Below, piece by piece: positions 9,783-21,655 of a DNA stretch of 64,000 nucleotides (its first letter is position 1; each line of letters starts with the position of its first letter). The position numbers were made by a program, and so were the translations under genes. This DNA is from Bufo bufo (Eukaryota; Chordata; Amphibia; Anura; Bufonidae): contig NC_053392.1 of NCBI RefSeq assembly GCF_905171765.1, forward strand, positions 37,084,956-37,148,955. Reading direction: 5' to 3'. The notes beneath the pieces are model-generated. The model was given only the letters and a program-made list of their open reading frames with translations. It did not search any database and was not told the DNA's origin.

Positions 9783-10743
9783 TATTAATTCATATTGATC
9801 CTTAATTGACTGGTGTTGAATAGTAAAATCCTCCTATATTGGTATAATTAATAATCCTATTATAAGATTCAGGTGAGGTTTCAGCCGATCGCTGCTTGAG
9901 TAATAGGAAGGTACTATGGTTTAGTAGGATTGGATGTATAAATAATATGTTGGTTTGTATCCCAAATTTTTGTATCTACCAATTAATGCACCGATAAATG
10001 TATTTCTGCCAGTAAATATTATATCCAGAAAAAAATAATAATAATTTACATACTTTGTATGTGATCCTGGCTCTTTCGATCTGTGTATTGTTACATTACC
10101 CGTTCTGTAGATGCTGGATGGATCGGGAGTTGTCAGCAGCAATGTGTGCTGGTATTCTCCGCTATGCTCACCAATAGTGATGGACGAAAATCGGCCGGGA
10201 CGCTTCGCGAACGCGATCGTGCACAAATGTCCGCGAACCGCAAGTTCACGGCAGGCCCCATTCACTTTAATGGCAGGCGAACCTGAAAAACCTTCAGCTC
10301 ATATTTGCAGCCACCAAATACTTAGTAAAAGTGCACAAATAGTCCCACAACATGGACAGTGACACCAGAGGGGGATCAATGGCAAAAATTCCCACAAAAA
10401 ATCTTAATCAGGGGACATTTTAATGCGTCTTAAAGGGAAATTCTCTGAAATGTGCCCTGCTGGAGCCTAGAAATATTTTTTTTTTAGGCCACAGGAGTAT
10501 GGGCCTTAAAAATTAGGCATTCACCTGACCTAAAATAAATTCTGATTATGTGGCTGGAGGTACATTATGCGGTCAATGGATAAAAATTTTACTGTAGGCC
10601 ACTGGACTACAAGCCCCAAACATTAGGCATTCACTGGACAGAAAAACATCAAGTGATTATGTGGCCGGAGGTATATTACACGGTCAATGGATATCAATTT
10701 TACTGCAGGCCAGTACAAATACAGGTCAAATACATATGTTTAA

Positions 10744-13700
10744 CCCCTTCAGGACCGGGATCATTTTCACCTTAAGGACCAGGCCATTTTTTGGAAATCT
10801 GACCAGTGTCACTTTAAGTGCTAATAACTTTAAAACGCTTTGACTTATCCAGGCCATTCTGAGATTGTTTTTTCGTCACATATTGTACTTCATGACACTG
10901 GTAAAATGAAGTCAAAAAAATAATTTTTTTTGCACAAAAAAATACCTAATTTACCAAAAATTTGGAAAAATTTGCAAATTTCAAAGTTTCAGTTTCTCTA
11001 CTTCTGTAATACATAGTAATACCCCAAAAAATTGTGATGACTTTACATTCCCCATATGTCTACTTCATGCTTGAATTGTTTTGGGAATGATATTTTATTT
11101 TTTGGGGATGTTATAAGGCTTAGAAGTTTAGAAGCAAATCTTGAAATTTTTCCGAAATTTACAAAAACTCAATTTTTAGGGACCAGTTCAGGTCTGAAGT
11201 CACTTTGCGAGGCTTACATAATAGAAACCACCCAAAAATGACCCCATCTAAGAAACTACACCCCTCAAGGTATTCAAAACTGATTTTGCATACATTGTTA
11301 ACCCTTTAGGTGTTGCACAAGAGTTATTGGCAAATGGGGAGGAAATTTGAGAATTTCATTTTTTTGTCTAATTTTTCATTTTAACCCATTTTTTCCACTA
11401 ACAAAGCAAGGGTTAACAGCCAAACAAGACTGTATCTTTATTGCCCTGACTCTGCCGTTTACAGAAACACCCAATATGTGGCCGTAAACTACTGTACGGC
11501 CACACAGCGGGGCGTAGAGTGAAAGGTGCGCCGTTTGGTTTTTGGAAGGCTGATTTTTATGGACTGGTTTATTTACACCATGTCCCATTTGAAGCCCCCC
11601 TGATGCACCCCTAGAGTAGAAACTCCATAAAAGTGACCCCATCTAAGAAACTACACCCCTCAAGGTATTCAAAACTGATTTTACATACGTCATTAACCCT
11701 TTAGGTGTTGCACAAGAGTTATTGGCAAATGGAGATGAAATTTGAGAATTTCATTTTTTTGCCTAATTTTCAATTTTAACCCATTTTTTCCACTAACAAA
11801 GCAAGGGTTAACAGCCAAACAAGACTGTATCTTTATTGCCCTGACTGATGTTCACAGAAACACCCCATATGTGGCCGTAAACTACTGTATGGCCACACAG
11901 CGGGGCGTAGAGTGAAAGGTGCGCCGTTTGGTTTCTGGAGGGCTAATTTTGCTGGACTGTTTTTTTGACACCATGTCCCATTTGAAGCCCCCCTGATGCA
12001 CCCCTAGAGTAGAAACTCCATAAAAGTGACCCCATCTAAGAAACTACACCCCTCAAGGTATTCAAAACTGATTTTACAAACTTTGTTAACCCTTTAGGTG
12101 TTGCACAAGATTTAATGGAAAATAGAGACACAATTTCAAAATTTCACATTTTTGGCAGATTTTCCATTTTAATATTTTTTTTACAGTTACAAAGCAAGGG
12201 TTAACAGCCAAACAAAACTCATTATTTATGGCCCTGATTCTGTAGTTTACAGAAGCACCCCATATGTGGTCGTAAACCGCTGTACGGGCACACGGCAGGG
12301 CGCAGAAGGAAAGGAATGCCATACGGTTTTTGGAAGGCAGGTTTTGCTGGACTGTTTTTTTTGACACCATGTCCCATTTGAAGCCCCCCTGATGCAACCC
12401 TAGAGTAGAAACTCCATAAAAGTGACGCCATCTAAGAAACTACACCCCTCAAGGTATTCAAAACTGATTTTACAAACGCTGTTAACCCTTTAGGTGTTCC
12501 ACAAGAATAAATGGAAAATAGAGATTCAATTTCAAAATTTCACTTTTTCGGCAGATTTTCCATTTTAATATTTTTTTTCCAGTAACAAAGCAAGGGTTAA
12601 CAGCCAAACAAAACTCTTTATTTATGGCCCTGATTCTGTAGTTTACAGAAACACCCCATATGTGGTCGTAAACTGCTGTACGGGCACACGGCAGGGTGCA
12701 GAAGGAAAGGAATGCCATATGGTTTCTGGAAGGCAGATTTTGCTGGATTGTTTTTAGACACCATGTCCCATTCAAAGCCCCCTGTTGCCCCCATAGAGTA
12801 GAAACTCCAAAAAAGTGGCCCCATTTTGGAAACTACGGGATACGGTGGAAGTTTTGTTGGTACTAGTTTAGGGAACATATGATTTTTGGTTGCTCTATAT
12901 TACACTTTTTTGTGAGGCAAAGTAACAAAAAATAGAAATTCAGAAATTTCATCTCCATTTGCCATTAACTCTTGTGGAACACTTAAAGGGTTAACAAAGT
13001 TTGTAAAATCAGTTTTGAATACCTTGAGGGGTGTAGTTTCCAAAATGGGGTAATTTTTTGGAGTTTATACTCTAGGGGTGCATCGGGGGGGCTTCAAATG
13101 GGACATGGTGTCAAAAAACCAGTCCAGCAAAAACTGCCTTCCAAAAACCATATGGCGCTCCTTTCCTTCTGCGCCCTGCCGTGTGGCCATACAGCAGTTT
13201 ACGACCACATATGGGTCATTTCTATAAACTAAAGAATCAGGGCAATAAATATTGAGTTTTGTTTGGCTGTTAACCCTTGCTTTGTTATGGGAAAAAATGA
13301 ATTAAAATGGAAAATTTGCCAAAAAATAGCTGTTTTGGCACTGTTTTTATTTTTTAATATTTACAACGTTCATCTGACAGGTTAGATCATGTGCTATTTT
13401 TATAGAGCAGGTTCTTACGGACGTGACGATACCTAATATGTATACTTTTTTATTTATTTAGGTTTTACACAATAATATCATTTTTGACACAAAAAAAAAA
13501 CATGTTTTAGTGTCTCCATAGTCTGAGAGCCATAGTTTTTTCAGTTTTTTGGCGATTGTCTCAGGTTGGGTATCATTTTTGCGGGATGAGATGACGGTTA
13601 GATTGGTACTATTTTGGGGTGCACATGACTTTTTGATCGCTTGCTATTACACTTTTTGTGATGTAAGGTAACAAAAAAATAGCTTTTTTGACACCGTTTT

Positions 13701-15526
13701 TTTTAAATTTTTTTACAGTGTTCACCTGAGGGGTTAGGTCATGTGGTATTTTTATAGATCAGGTTCTTACGGACATGGCAATACCTAATATGTCTACCTT
13801 TTTATAATTTATCAGGGTTTTACACAATAATATTTTTGAAACAAAAAAAAAATCATGTTTTAGTATCTCCATAGTCTGAGACCCATAGTTTTTTTATTTT
13901 TTGGGCCATTGTCTCATGTAAGGGCTCATTTTTTGCGGGATGAGGTGACGGTTTGATTGGTACTTTTTTTGGCGTACATGCGACTTTTTTGATCACTTTT
14001 ATTACCTTTTTTGGGAAGTAAGGTGGGCAAAATTTCAATTTCCTCATAGTTTTTATTTTTTTATTTTTATGGCGTTCACCGTGCGGGGAAAGTAACATGA
14101 CCGTTTTATAGATCAGGTCGTTACGGACGCGGCGATACCTAATATGTGTAGTGTATTTTTTTTTATTTTTTTTATTCAGTGATAAATGTGTTTTTTTGAA
14201 ACTTTACTTTTTTCACTTTTTTTTACTTTTTTTTTGACCCAGACCCACTTGGTTCTTGAAGATCCAGTGGGTCTGATGTCTGTATAATACAGTACAGAAC
14301 AATATATATTGTACTGCACTGTATTTTACACTTGTCTGAACAGATCTATGCTTTCAGCACAGATCTGTTCAGCACCATGGACAGCAGGACGCCTGAGAGG
14401 CGTCCTGTTGCCATGGGAACCTTCCCCGTCTGCTCAGTACTGGTCAGAACTGCGCAGACGGGGAAGGGTAAGAACAGGTCTGAGGGGGGCTCTCTGGGGG
14501 CTCTCTCCCTCTCCCATCGGGGGGCTGCAAAGGCACAGCAGCCCCCCGATGGGAGAGGGAGAGAGCTCCCTGCGCTGTTAACCTTTTCCATACAGCGGTC
14601 CGTACGGACCGCTGTATGGAAAGGGTTAAACGGCTGACATCGCATCGCAGATGTCAGCCGTTTATACCAGGGTGCCAGCAATGTGCTGGCACCCTGGTAT
14701 CCCCACTAGACACCAACGATCATTGAAAGGGAGGCGGGCGGGGGATCGCGATCCCGCCTGCCGCACCGCCCGCCTCCCGCAGCTTACCGCACCTCCCCAC
14801 CGCCTGCGACACCCCCCCTGCACCACCCGCCCACATAACATCATTCAGGGGTGCAGGGGGGGTGAAAAAGCTTTATTTTGGGCATAGTAAAGTTTCTGAT
14901 CCCCGCGGTCAGGGACCGCGGCGATCAGAAACCGCAGAAAGCGCTACAAACCGCAGGTCTGAATTGACCTGCGGTTTGCAGCGATCGCCGACATGGGGGG
15001 GTCACAGGACCCCCCTCGGCATTGACCTAAGGTGCCCGGCTGTGTGTGACAGCCGGGATCTCAGCGCTGTCACCATGTCTGCAGACATGGTGACAGTTTA
15101 TGCCATGACGTGTATACTCATCATGGCGCGCTAAGTAGCAGTGCTCCATGACGAGTATACTCGTCATAGGTGGGGAATATTTTCACACTTTCTCCTTCTC
15201 TGATCGCTTCCCTGACAGGAATTGGGGCGATCAGAGAAGGAGAAGCACATAGTCCCTCCCTAACCCCCCCTTACCTGCCCCGATGCGCTGTGATTGGTCC
15301 CTCTGCAGTAATGGACCAATCACAGCGATCGTGGGCGGGTCAGAGCTACAATACAGCTCCTGCCGGCTTCTCTGGTTGCCTAGCAACCCCAGCACGCCGG
15401 CTTCACTGGAGCTTCAGCGCTTCGCTCCCTGCGCTGACAGTGAAAGCCGATCACGTACATGCACGTGGGAATGCGGTGAGGCACCACATTCCCCCACGTA
15501 CATGTATGTGATGTTGCGTGAAGGGG
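10744..15526. mobile_element. Large non-coding TTAA-flanked element (copy 1)
   Basis: A 4.8-kb element flanked by TTAA on both sides (10740-10743, 15527-15530), beginning CCCCTTCAGGACC and ending GTGAAGGGG. TTAA duplication with C-rich/G-rich ends fits piggyBac- or Kolobok-type transposons. No transposase is seen. It contains four ~395-bp tandem units, an inverted unit at about 12900-13330, degenerate AT-rich repeats to 14230, and a GC-rich hairpin-filled end (14340-15510). The short ORFs in the hairpins are by-products of palindromic GC-rich sequence. Related copies are at 43153-45947 and 51442-52732. Confidence 0.7.
11240..12830. repeat. Four ~395-bp tandem units
   Basis: The landmark ACACCCCTCAAGGTATTCAA recurs near 11255, 11650, 12044 and 12440, giving a spacing of 394-396 bp. 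Each unit also contains a CATATGTGG(C/T)CGTAAAC block and a TCCATTTTGAA-like block. Inverted copies of the unit occur at about 12900-13330 and in the two related elements. Confidence 0.85.
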
Positions 15527-16571
15527 TTAAATTAACAAAAAACATAAAATTGGATTAAAAACATGGCTAACGAAATCCCCCCTCTTTAAAAAAACCCTAA
15601 TAATAATAGTTGAAAATCGATAACACATGGTCGTCACTGGTGTTGAATTCCTCCGAGGCCGCAACAATTATTCATTCAGCAGACATAAAAGAACAAGTAG
15701 GAGGTAGATTACACGGTCATTGGATATCAATTTTCCAGCAGCAAAAGCGCAAACAAATGCTGCACTACCCAAATGCACTATATAGAAAGTATATTATTGG
15801 TATATTACACCCCTGCTTCAATCAGTTTTTTTGGGGGCAACTGGTAAATCACACCAGTAGAAATTATTTGTTCCAATAGCGTTTGCCACTCTGTGTAATT
15901 GCAGTATCGCAGCAGAACCGCACACAACTGCCGCACAATACAAATGCACTATAATATACTTTCTATGTTAGAAAGTATATTATAAGTATATCGCACCCCT
16001 CAGTATATCACACCTATCGATAGCACACCTATAATAGTCCTTAAAAGGACTTTTGTGGCCCTATTAGCTAGCGTTTGGTGTCCCTAACAGCCTGTCCCTG
16101 CTCCACACAGCAACCTCTCCCTACACTGGCAAAACACTGAATGTAAAATGGCGGCCAGATCAGGTTTATTTATAAGGTAGGGGGTATGTCCATGTGCTGA
16201 AACGTCTCAATTGGCTGTCCTGTACCACCTGATGGATGTGTCATGGGTCAAAGTTCTTCACAATGTAAAAGAGTATGGCGCCAGCGGACATCGCCATATG
16301 TTCGCCCGTTCGGTGAGTCGCGAACGAGCAAAGTTCACCGTTAAATGACCGCTGGTCGAACCGCAAGGCCATCTCTACTCACCAGCTCTTGACGTGGCGT
16401 CCCACTTGAGCGGGAGCTTCAGCGGTATCTTGTCCTCTGAATAGATGCGGGGGTGCCGGGCTGTTCGCCTTTTTAATGCTCTCAGTTATATCGGATCGGA
16501 TGTCCAGTCCTTTGTAGGATTGTTAGGATTGCTTAAAAATATGAAATATATATATATTACTACAGGATATA

Positions 16572-16613
16572 ACAAACGCGTTTCGAAGCGCAATGCTTCT
16601 TTCTCAGTGGCCA
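16572..16613 (-). ncRNA. Degenerate hammerhead-like motif
   Basis: Minus strand: CTGAGAA (consensus CUGANGA, so one core change), helix II GAAGC/GCTTC, GAAA, CGCG and the triplet GTT. Helix I is weak. Probably inactive; it marks the PLE-like character of the surrounding element. Confidence 0.5.
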
Positions 16614-16619
16614 CAATGG

Positions 16620-17057
16620 CCTACAATCAGATGTCATGTTATTCCGACTACTTCACACCCTTCGATTTGAGAGCTACAGCGCCATCTACTGAACATAAGT
16701 AAAAAGACTATTATCCCATAGTATCAGCGAAAGGAAAATTCCCATGAAGTGGATTCTTTATGAAATGACTTTTTCTACAAATCAATAATTTATCTATAAT
16801 TTTTTTCCATTTTTTTCCTTTTTTCTATCTTAAGTTAACTATTAAGGAAATAGGTTTTAAAATATTTTCATAACAATTGTAATTGTACCTTTTGATGATA
16901 TGCACATGGCACCTTTTTAGCAGCTTGAAAAATAAATTTATATTGTATTAAGACATATCTCCATTGTCATATACAATTCTAGTTTGTACTATATACACCG
17001 TTATCATCACATACAGCCAGGGATATCAGAGTGCCCCCCACATCCATTATCAATTAT
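16620..17057 (-). repeat. Right arm of the inverted repeat
   Basis: Reverse complement of 9327-9782. It ends at the 15-bp target duplication. Confidence 0.85.
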
Positions 17058-17264
17058 TACTATTAGATCATGGTTGAGGGTAAAAGGGATCGCTCCAATG
17101 CACTCCTCTTTGGTACAATTGTTACTTGAAGGTTTTTGGTACAATTGTTACTTGAAGGTTTTAAGGGTGTTTTATATGTTATACAGGTGGTGAAGAATAG
17201 AGAAATATTGTCATTCTTGGATTTAGCACAAGGGGTGGATAATTTGTTGTGGTTTAGATATTTT
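17058..17264 (+). pseudogene. LINE piece 4
   Basis: Continues the LINE C-terminal region after the 15-bp duplication: WLRVKGIAPMHSSLVQLL, then after a small tandem duplication (TTTTGGTACAATTGTTACTTGAAGG type, near 17110-17160) VKNREILSFLDLAQG and LLWFRYF. The small duplication shifts the frame. It ends at GATATTTT (17257-17264), which recurs at 28979-28986 where the LINE resumes. Confidence 0.65.
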
Positions 17265-17408
17265 TAGAGATGAGAGACTCGAAGCTGACGAAGTGGAAAT
17301 CGATCCGAATTTCAGGAAAAATTTAATTCACACCGAAGTCGAATTTCCTCGCGCTTCGTGGTAACAAATCACATTTTTGTCCTAAAATGGCCGCTGCCCG
17401 TTTTAGGA

Positions 17409-17593
17409 CAGTGTTCCTCAACTCCAGTCCTCAGGGCCCACCTAAGGGTCAGGTTTTCAGGATTTTCTTAGTAATCAGCAGGTGATATCATTAGTTTCAA
17501 TGCATCAGGACTTTCCAAAGGTATTCATTCTGTGGGATATTCTCAAATCATGACTGGTAGGTGGGTCCCGAGGACCGGAGTTGGGGAACACTG
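17409..17593. mobile_element. 185-bp hAT MITE
   Basis: Ends CAGTGTTCCTCAACTCC and GGAGTTGGGGAACACTG are inverted repeats. The flanks TTTTAGGA and TGTTAGGA match at 7 of 8 positions. The CAGTGTTCCCCAACTCCAG-type end is a common vertebrate hAT MITE signature. Confidence 0.85.
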
Positions 17594-17932
17594 TGTTAGG
17601 ACATGGAGAAAGGAACTCTGGTAAGGCGGGATCACCCAGGTTGACATGCATGCATGCAGCCAATCAGCAGCCAGCCAGCCCTGTTATGTCACAGGCCTAT
17701 AAATAGCGGCAGCCATCTTACATTCTGCCATTTACCAGTGTACTTAGTGCAGGGAGAGACGTCTGCAGGCGCTAGGGACAGTGCTAGGAAAAAACTATTT
17801 AATTGTGCAGAAAAAGCGATTTACCAGTGCAGGGAAAGATTATTCAAGGTGTAGGGAAAGTATAGGGAGGAATCATTTCACAGCTTTTATGCAGAACAGG
17901 GTTCAGTAGGAGAGGTGACAGCCTGGGTAATA

Positions 17933-18176
17933 CAATTTAAATAGTCTGCGACTATAATTCCTGTTTCTGGCCTTTTCTCTCATTTTTAAAATATAACTTT
18001 TATTTCTCTTTTAATAAACGATATAGCCACAAAAAACATATAAATTGAAAACAACAATTTAAAATTTATATGTTTTTTGGGCTATATCGTTTATTAAAAG
18101 AGAAATAAAAGTTATATTTTAAAAATGAGAGAAAAGGCCAGAAACAGGAATTATAGTCGCAGACTATTGAATTTGT
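17933..18176. repeat. Long near-perfect inverted repeat
   Basis: Two arms of about 105-110 bp (about 17933-18042 and 18064-18176) are almost exact reverse complements around a short AT-rich centre. The arms include AGTCTGCGACTATAATTCC and its complement. No ORF, and no separate target-site duplication found. Confidence 0.85.
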
Positions 18177-18865
18177 ACTTCTTGACCTCCTGGGTCCAGT
18201 GGATCAATTGTAAATATTATAGCCTGGGTAATAGGAACAATCCTATTTCACCTTGCTGCACTGACTGGGGACCCAAATTGCCATTATACAGCTCTGTAAT
18301 TCCAGCAAACCGTTCTTGTTATTAGGGTGCAAGTGCTGTTTGATACAGCCATTAACAGGGTTTATTACAAGGAAATATTTGTACGTCTTATTTGCCCTTG
18401 TGCGGTGCAGTTATATGTTCTAAAGAATTTTTGGGCTTTTATTAGTGGGAAGAAAAGGGCTTATTAGCTGATGAGTGGTGAAGTGCGAAAATTACAGCCC
18501 TCTTTCTCGTGTATTAGTGGCAAAACCAAAATATATTTGCCGTTTAGCGGTGCAGTTACCGTATATCTTTTAAAGCCTTTTGTGGTGTGTATTACCGTAA
18601 AAAGAATACATATATTTGCTGCTCAACGGTCCAGTTATCTGTGGTAAAGCCTTTTGTGATGTGTATTATCGGAAAAATAAAATATATATTTGACACTCAG
18701 CGGTTCAGTTATCTGTGGTGAAGACTTCTGTGACGTGTGTTAGCGGAAAAAGAAAATATATATTTTCCCCTCACCCATGATGGCACCCATCCGACCGGGT
18801 CCTCCCATCCAGTACAAGAAACCTGCTGAGATAAAAAGGTTCACACCCCCACCACACCTCAGTTC

Positions 18866-20210
18866 TAGTGTTGATCACGAATATTCAAATTGCGAATTTT
18901 TATCGCGAATATCGGCTCTTTGAGAATTCGAGAATATTTAGAATATAGTGATATATATTCGTAATTTCGAATATTCGAGATTTTTTTAAATCAGTACACA
19001 TGATCCCTGTCACGGCCTATGGTGTACGTTGTGACACTGTTGCCACACTTGCGGTTGACTGCGGCAACGTGTTGCTGTGAGAGCATGCGGTGGCGGTGTC
19101 TCGGCCTTCTGGGTGATTGCCGTGACATGGTTGCCACGCATGCTGTTGCCGGTGGTTACGTGTTTGGTATGCTTGTGTATGCACTTCCCCTTTTAGTTGT
19201 AGCCTCCCTCTGTCTGGTGCTGTAAGGGGTAACTCCCTGACTGGGTGTGGTCACTTGGTATATCTTCTGTGGTTTCCTGGCTGGAGGTAGTTGTACTTCA
19301 GCTGTGGTTGGTGCTGGAGCTCTGCTCCAGTCCAGGGTGTTCCATCTGTCCGGTGAGGGCCACCCTTGTGGTCATCAATGTTATCCCGGTGTCTCCTTCC
19401 CTTCCTGTCCCTATTTGTATGGAGTGGGTTAGGTTCAGGGTGTTTGGTGTTCCATGTCTGGTGGTGTTTGGTGTCATGTTTACTAGACATTCCCCTGTCT
19501 CATGTTATTGCAGCTATGGGTGTCCTGGGTCCCTGTGTGGTTTGTGGTGTGTGCTGTGTCCTTTAATGTTGGTGTGGACACCAGCACTTGTGCACGGGTT
19601 CCAGTCAGTGTGTCTGTGGCAGGTAAGTGTGTTATGGGTGTCGCTTACCTGCCATCTCCATATGCTGTATGTGTTCCCCTCTCCTTGCAGTCTGGCCTCA
19701 GATAGAGACTCCTGTTCCTCCATGACTGGGATGAACAGGTTGTCTCTTCCCTGCTCCTTGATGAGGGATTACCAGGGCGACTTAGGGTCTCTAGGAATTC
19801 TGAGTATGAGTCGTCCTACCATCGGGATCTGGTCATACGGTGAGGAGTCAGGGAGAGGATTAGGGATGTTGTAGGAGGTGACCTGCTCCCTTATTACTCT
19901 TTTTGGCCAGGCTGATCCCCTTTTACCCTTTTACACCGGACGGTGGGGGGTTTCCCCCAATCCCCTCTGTGACAATCCCTCCCTGCTTCTAGCTTGTGGG
20001 CCAATGAGAAGGCTGCAATATTTTTGACTTTAGGAGTAGTGTTGATTGCGATTTTTCGTAATGCAAATTTTTATCGAGAATTTTTCAATTGCAGATTTCC
20101 GCAATTAAGAAAATAATGACTGGACATAACGAATTCTCGAATTCGCGAATATATGGTTAATATTCGTGAAATATCACAAATTCGAATATTGCCCCTGCCA
20201 CTCATCACTA
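18866..20210. mobile_element. Non-autonomous hAT split by a solo LTR
   Basis: Ends TAGTGTTGATCACGAATATTC and CGAATATTGCC...CATCACTA. It has a perfect 8-bp target duplication CTCAGTTC (18858-18865, 20211-20218). The element's own sequence is about 375 bp, rich in GAATATTCG palindromes. The remainder is the solo LTR at 19008-19974. Confidence 0.9.
19008..19974. mobile_element. Solo LTR (TGTCACGG ... TGTGACA)
   Basis: 967 bp between perfect ATCCC duplications (19003-19007, 19975-19979). Related to the solo LTR at 57317-58331 in the opposite orientation; both share a block around GGTAGTTGTACTTCAGC and a Val/Trp-rich pseudo-coding stretch. A 209-codon open frame at 19245-19874 lies wholly in the LTR, is low-complexity, and is not called a gene. 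Confidence 0.85.
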
Positions 20211-21173
20211 CTCAGTTCAGGTTTCCTGTCCTCTGGATAGGAGGTACCTGAGGAGTTCCCTTTCTTTTTTGGTTCTCACCTCGGATGGCTAGGGAATATC
20301 CAGGTCTACCCTACCATAACAGGACCCATCCTGGCGACGTAAGTCTCCATGCGGAGCAGTTGCCGAAGTCTGCCCTCTATCCTGCACCCTCCCTGGCCTC
20401 TTTGGGTCACGCTGTGGCCGTGTTCAGGCGGCTCCCGGTCCATGGCTGTGGTAGCGCCGGCCTCCCTTTGGCAAAATGGCGGATCGGGGCTCGGGACGCT
20501 AGGCGCATGCGCAGTATCAAGCGCTTCCGGCGCATAGAGGTCACTTCCGGTGGCGCCGCCGGAGTCGGAATTGCGAGAGCGTGGATTAGGCAGTCCTTTT
20601 AAAAAACAGGACATGGGAAGGAGCTGAGGCGTGTTAAAAAAATACGGCAGCAGGAGGAGGCAGCCAGCTATGGATGCACACAGTGTTGTGCAGAATCTGG
20701 AGCAGACACATATTATGTCGGAGCCAGGTGATACTGGACGCGCTAACCCCGTGGAACCCTCGAGGCCCACAAGCCCGGTACTGGACATGAGGAGTGGGGA
20801 ATATTGACACGACAGTTGGGTGAGATTTATTGTTTTCTAACCCTCCTTTTTTATGCCTGGGTGTTGTATGATTCTTTGTAGGTTGCTAAAGTTCCTAAAA
20901 AAGCCTCCGGGAAAACCAAGCATAAAGAATGTGGGGGGAGTAAAGTGCCCCTGTCCTCTACTTATGCTAAGCCACTCTGTGAATCATGTATTGATAAGCT
21001 AGTGGTGGAAGAATGCCATAGCTTTTTAAAGTCTTAGTGCAGTTGGAAGTTAAATCCTCTTAAAAATCCTTCAGGCAAAGGCGGCGCAACGGGCCGGTAA
21101 CTGGGACTCTGACTCTGAGCCTTCAACGGTTGAAGAAGACCTAGATTCAGGCCAGGAATTATCCTCCGAGTAT

Positions 21174-21655
21174 ATGTCTTATGACGAGGATACGGCAGGA
21201 AAATCTCTTTTTCCACCAGAGGATGTAGAGCCCTTATTAAAAGCTGTGAAGACTACTAGTCAATTAGAGGACTCTAATGAGCCTAAATCTATAGCTGATC
21301 AGGCCTTTGAGGGTCTGGGTCCAAAGCGCCATAGGGCTTTTCCCATTCACAAGAATATTGAGACTTTAATTAAGAAGGAATTGAAAAATCCCGAAAGAAT
21401 TTTTTTTATCCCAAAATCTGTCAAGCGTAAATACCCGTTTGAGGAATCCGTCTCTACCGCATGGCATAAGGCAACTTTAGTTGATGCATCGGTAGCCAAG
21501 ATTTCCAGGAGATCAGACCTTCCTTTTGAAGACCTAGGCTGTTTAGGAGATCCCTTAGATAAAAAGGCGGATATTTATCTTCGGAGGTCATGGGAATGTG
21601 CATCAACAAGTCTCAGACCAGCTATTGCGGCCTCATGGGTGTCTAGGTCTTTAAA
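21174..21655 (+). pseudogene. DIRS Gag-like ORF fragment
   Basis: The frame contains the landmarks of vertebrate DIRS Gag-like proteins: LFPPEDVEPLLKAVKTT, an IPKSVKRKYPFEES block, DASVAKISRRSDLPFED, and DPLDKKADIYLRRSWECA followed by LRPAIAASWVSRSLK. It is open to about 21655 and then runs into an unrelated MITE, so the C-terminus is missing. The apparent start methionine is probably internal. In an active DIRS element this protein would package the RNA. No RT, RNase H, methylase-like or tyrosine recombinase ORF follows. Confidence 0.75.

Larger units (their letters stand above)
10175..16377. mobile_element. Non-autonomous hAT, relative of the 55464-63034 element
   Basis: Ends TAGTGATGG and CCATCTCTA, with 8-bp flanks CTCACCAA and CTCACCAG (7 of 8 match). 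The left end (about 10175-10460) and right end (about 15680-16377) match the corresponding ends of the hAT transposon at 55464-63034, including a GTTCGCGAACCG-type terminal region and a GCTGTCCTGTACCACCTGATGG block. There is no transposase, so it is a deletion derivative. Most of its length is the TTAA element nested at 10744-15526. Confidence 0.8.
9237..17057. mobile_element. Inverted-repeat PLE-like insertion with 15-bp duplication
   Basis: The insertion is bounded by TACTATTAGATCATG at 9222-9236 and 17058-17072. Arms of about 440-455 bp (9327-9782 and 16620-17058) are reverse complements. A hammerhead-like motif lies at 16572-16613 beside the right arm. The centre (9783-10174 and 16378-16619) is non-coding; a hAT derivative occupies the rest. 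I infer an inverted PLE-end dimer by analogy with 29221-35915. Short ORFs inside have no domain features. Confidence 0.6.
18766..21655 (+). mobile_element. DIRS-like retroelement, 5' part
   Basis: The Gag-like ORF at 21174-21655 identifies a DIRS element (tyrosine-recombinase retroelement). The upstream 18766-18865 and 20211-21173 read as one sequence once the hAT MITE at 18866-20210 is removed. The RT and recombinase parts are missing; the element breaks off near 21655. Between 20219 and 21173 there is no clean single frame. A PLCESC segment near 20970-20990 may belong to the same Gag. Boundaries are approximate. Confidence 0.6.

Noticed and set aside
9840..9910. Possible hammerhead in the left half of the inverted-repeat element
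   Set aside because: A GTTTCAG and a GCTTGAG are present, but no CUGANGA-helix-GAAA arrangement can be formed.
11376..12878. Repeated ~90-100 codon frames with similar sequences
   Set aside because: They are the same frame of the ~395-bp tandem unit repeated; similar frames occur in the inverted units at 44616-45016. I could not find a protein family, and stops differ between units.
14309..15558. Cluster of short frames on both strands
   Set aside because: The region is GC-rich hairpins at the end of a TTAA element; frames on both strands reflect palindromic sequence.
19245..19874. 209-codon open frame
   Set aside because: It lies wholly within a solo LTR bounded by a 5-bp duplication, is Val/Cys/Ser-rich low complexity, and has no domain motifs.
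20306..20788. 160-codon minus-strand frame
   Set aside because: It runs antisense to the DIRS leader and has no recognisable domain.
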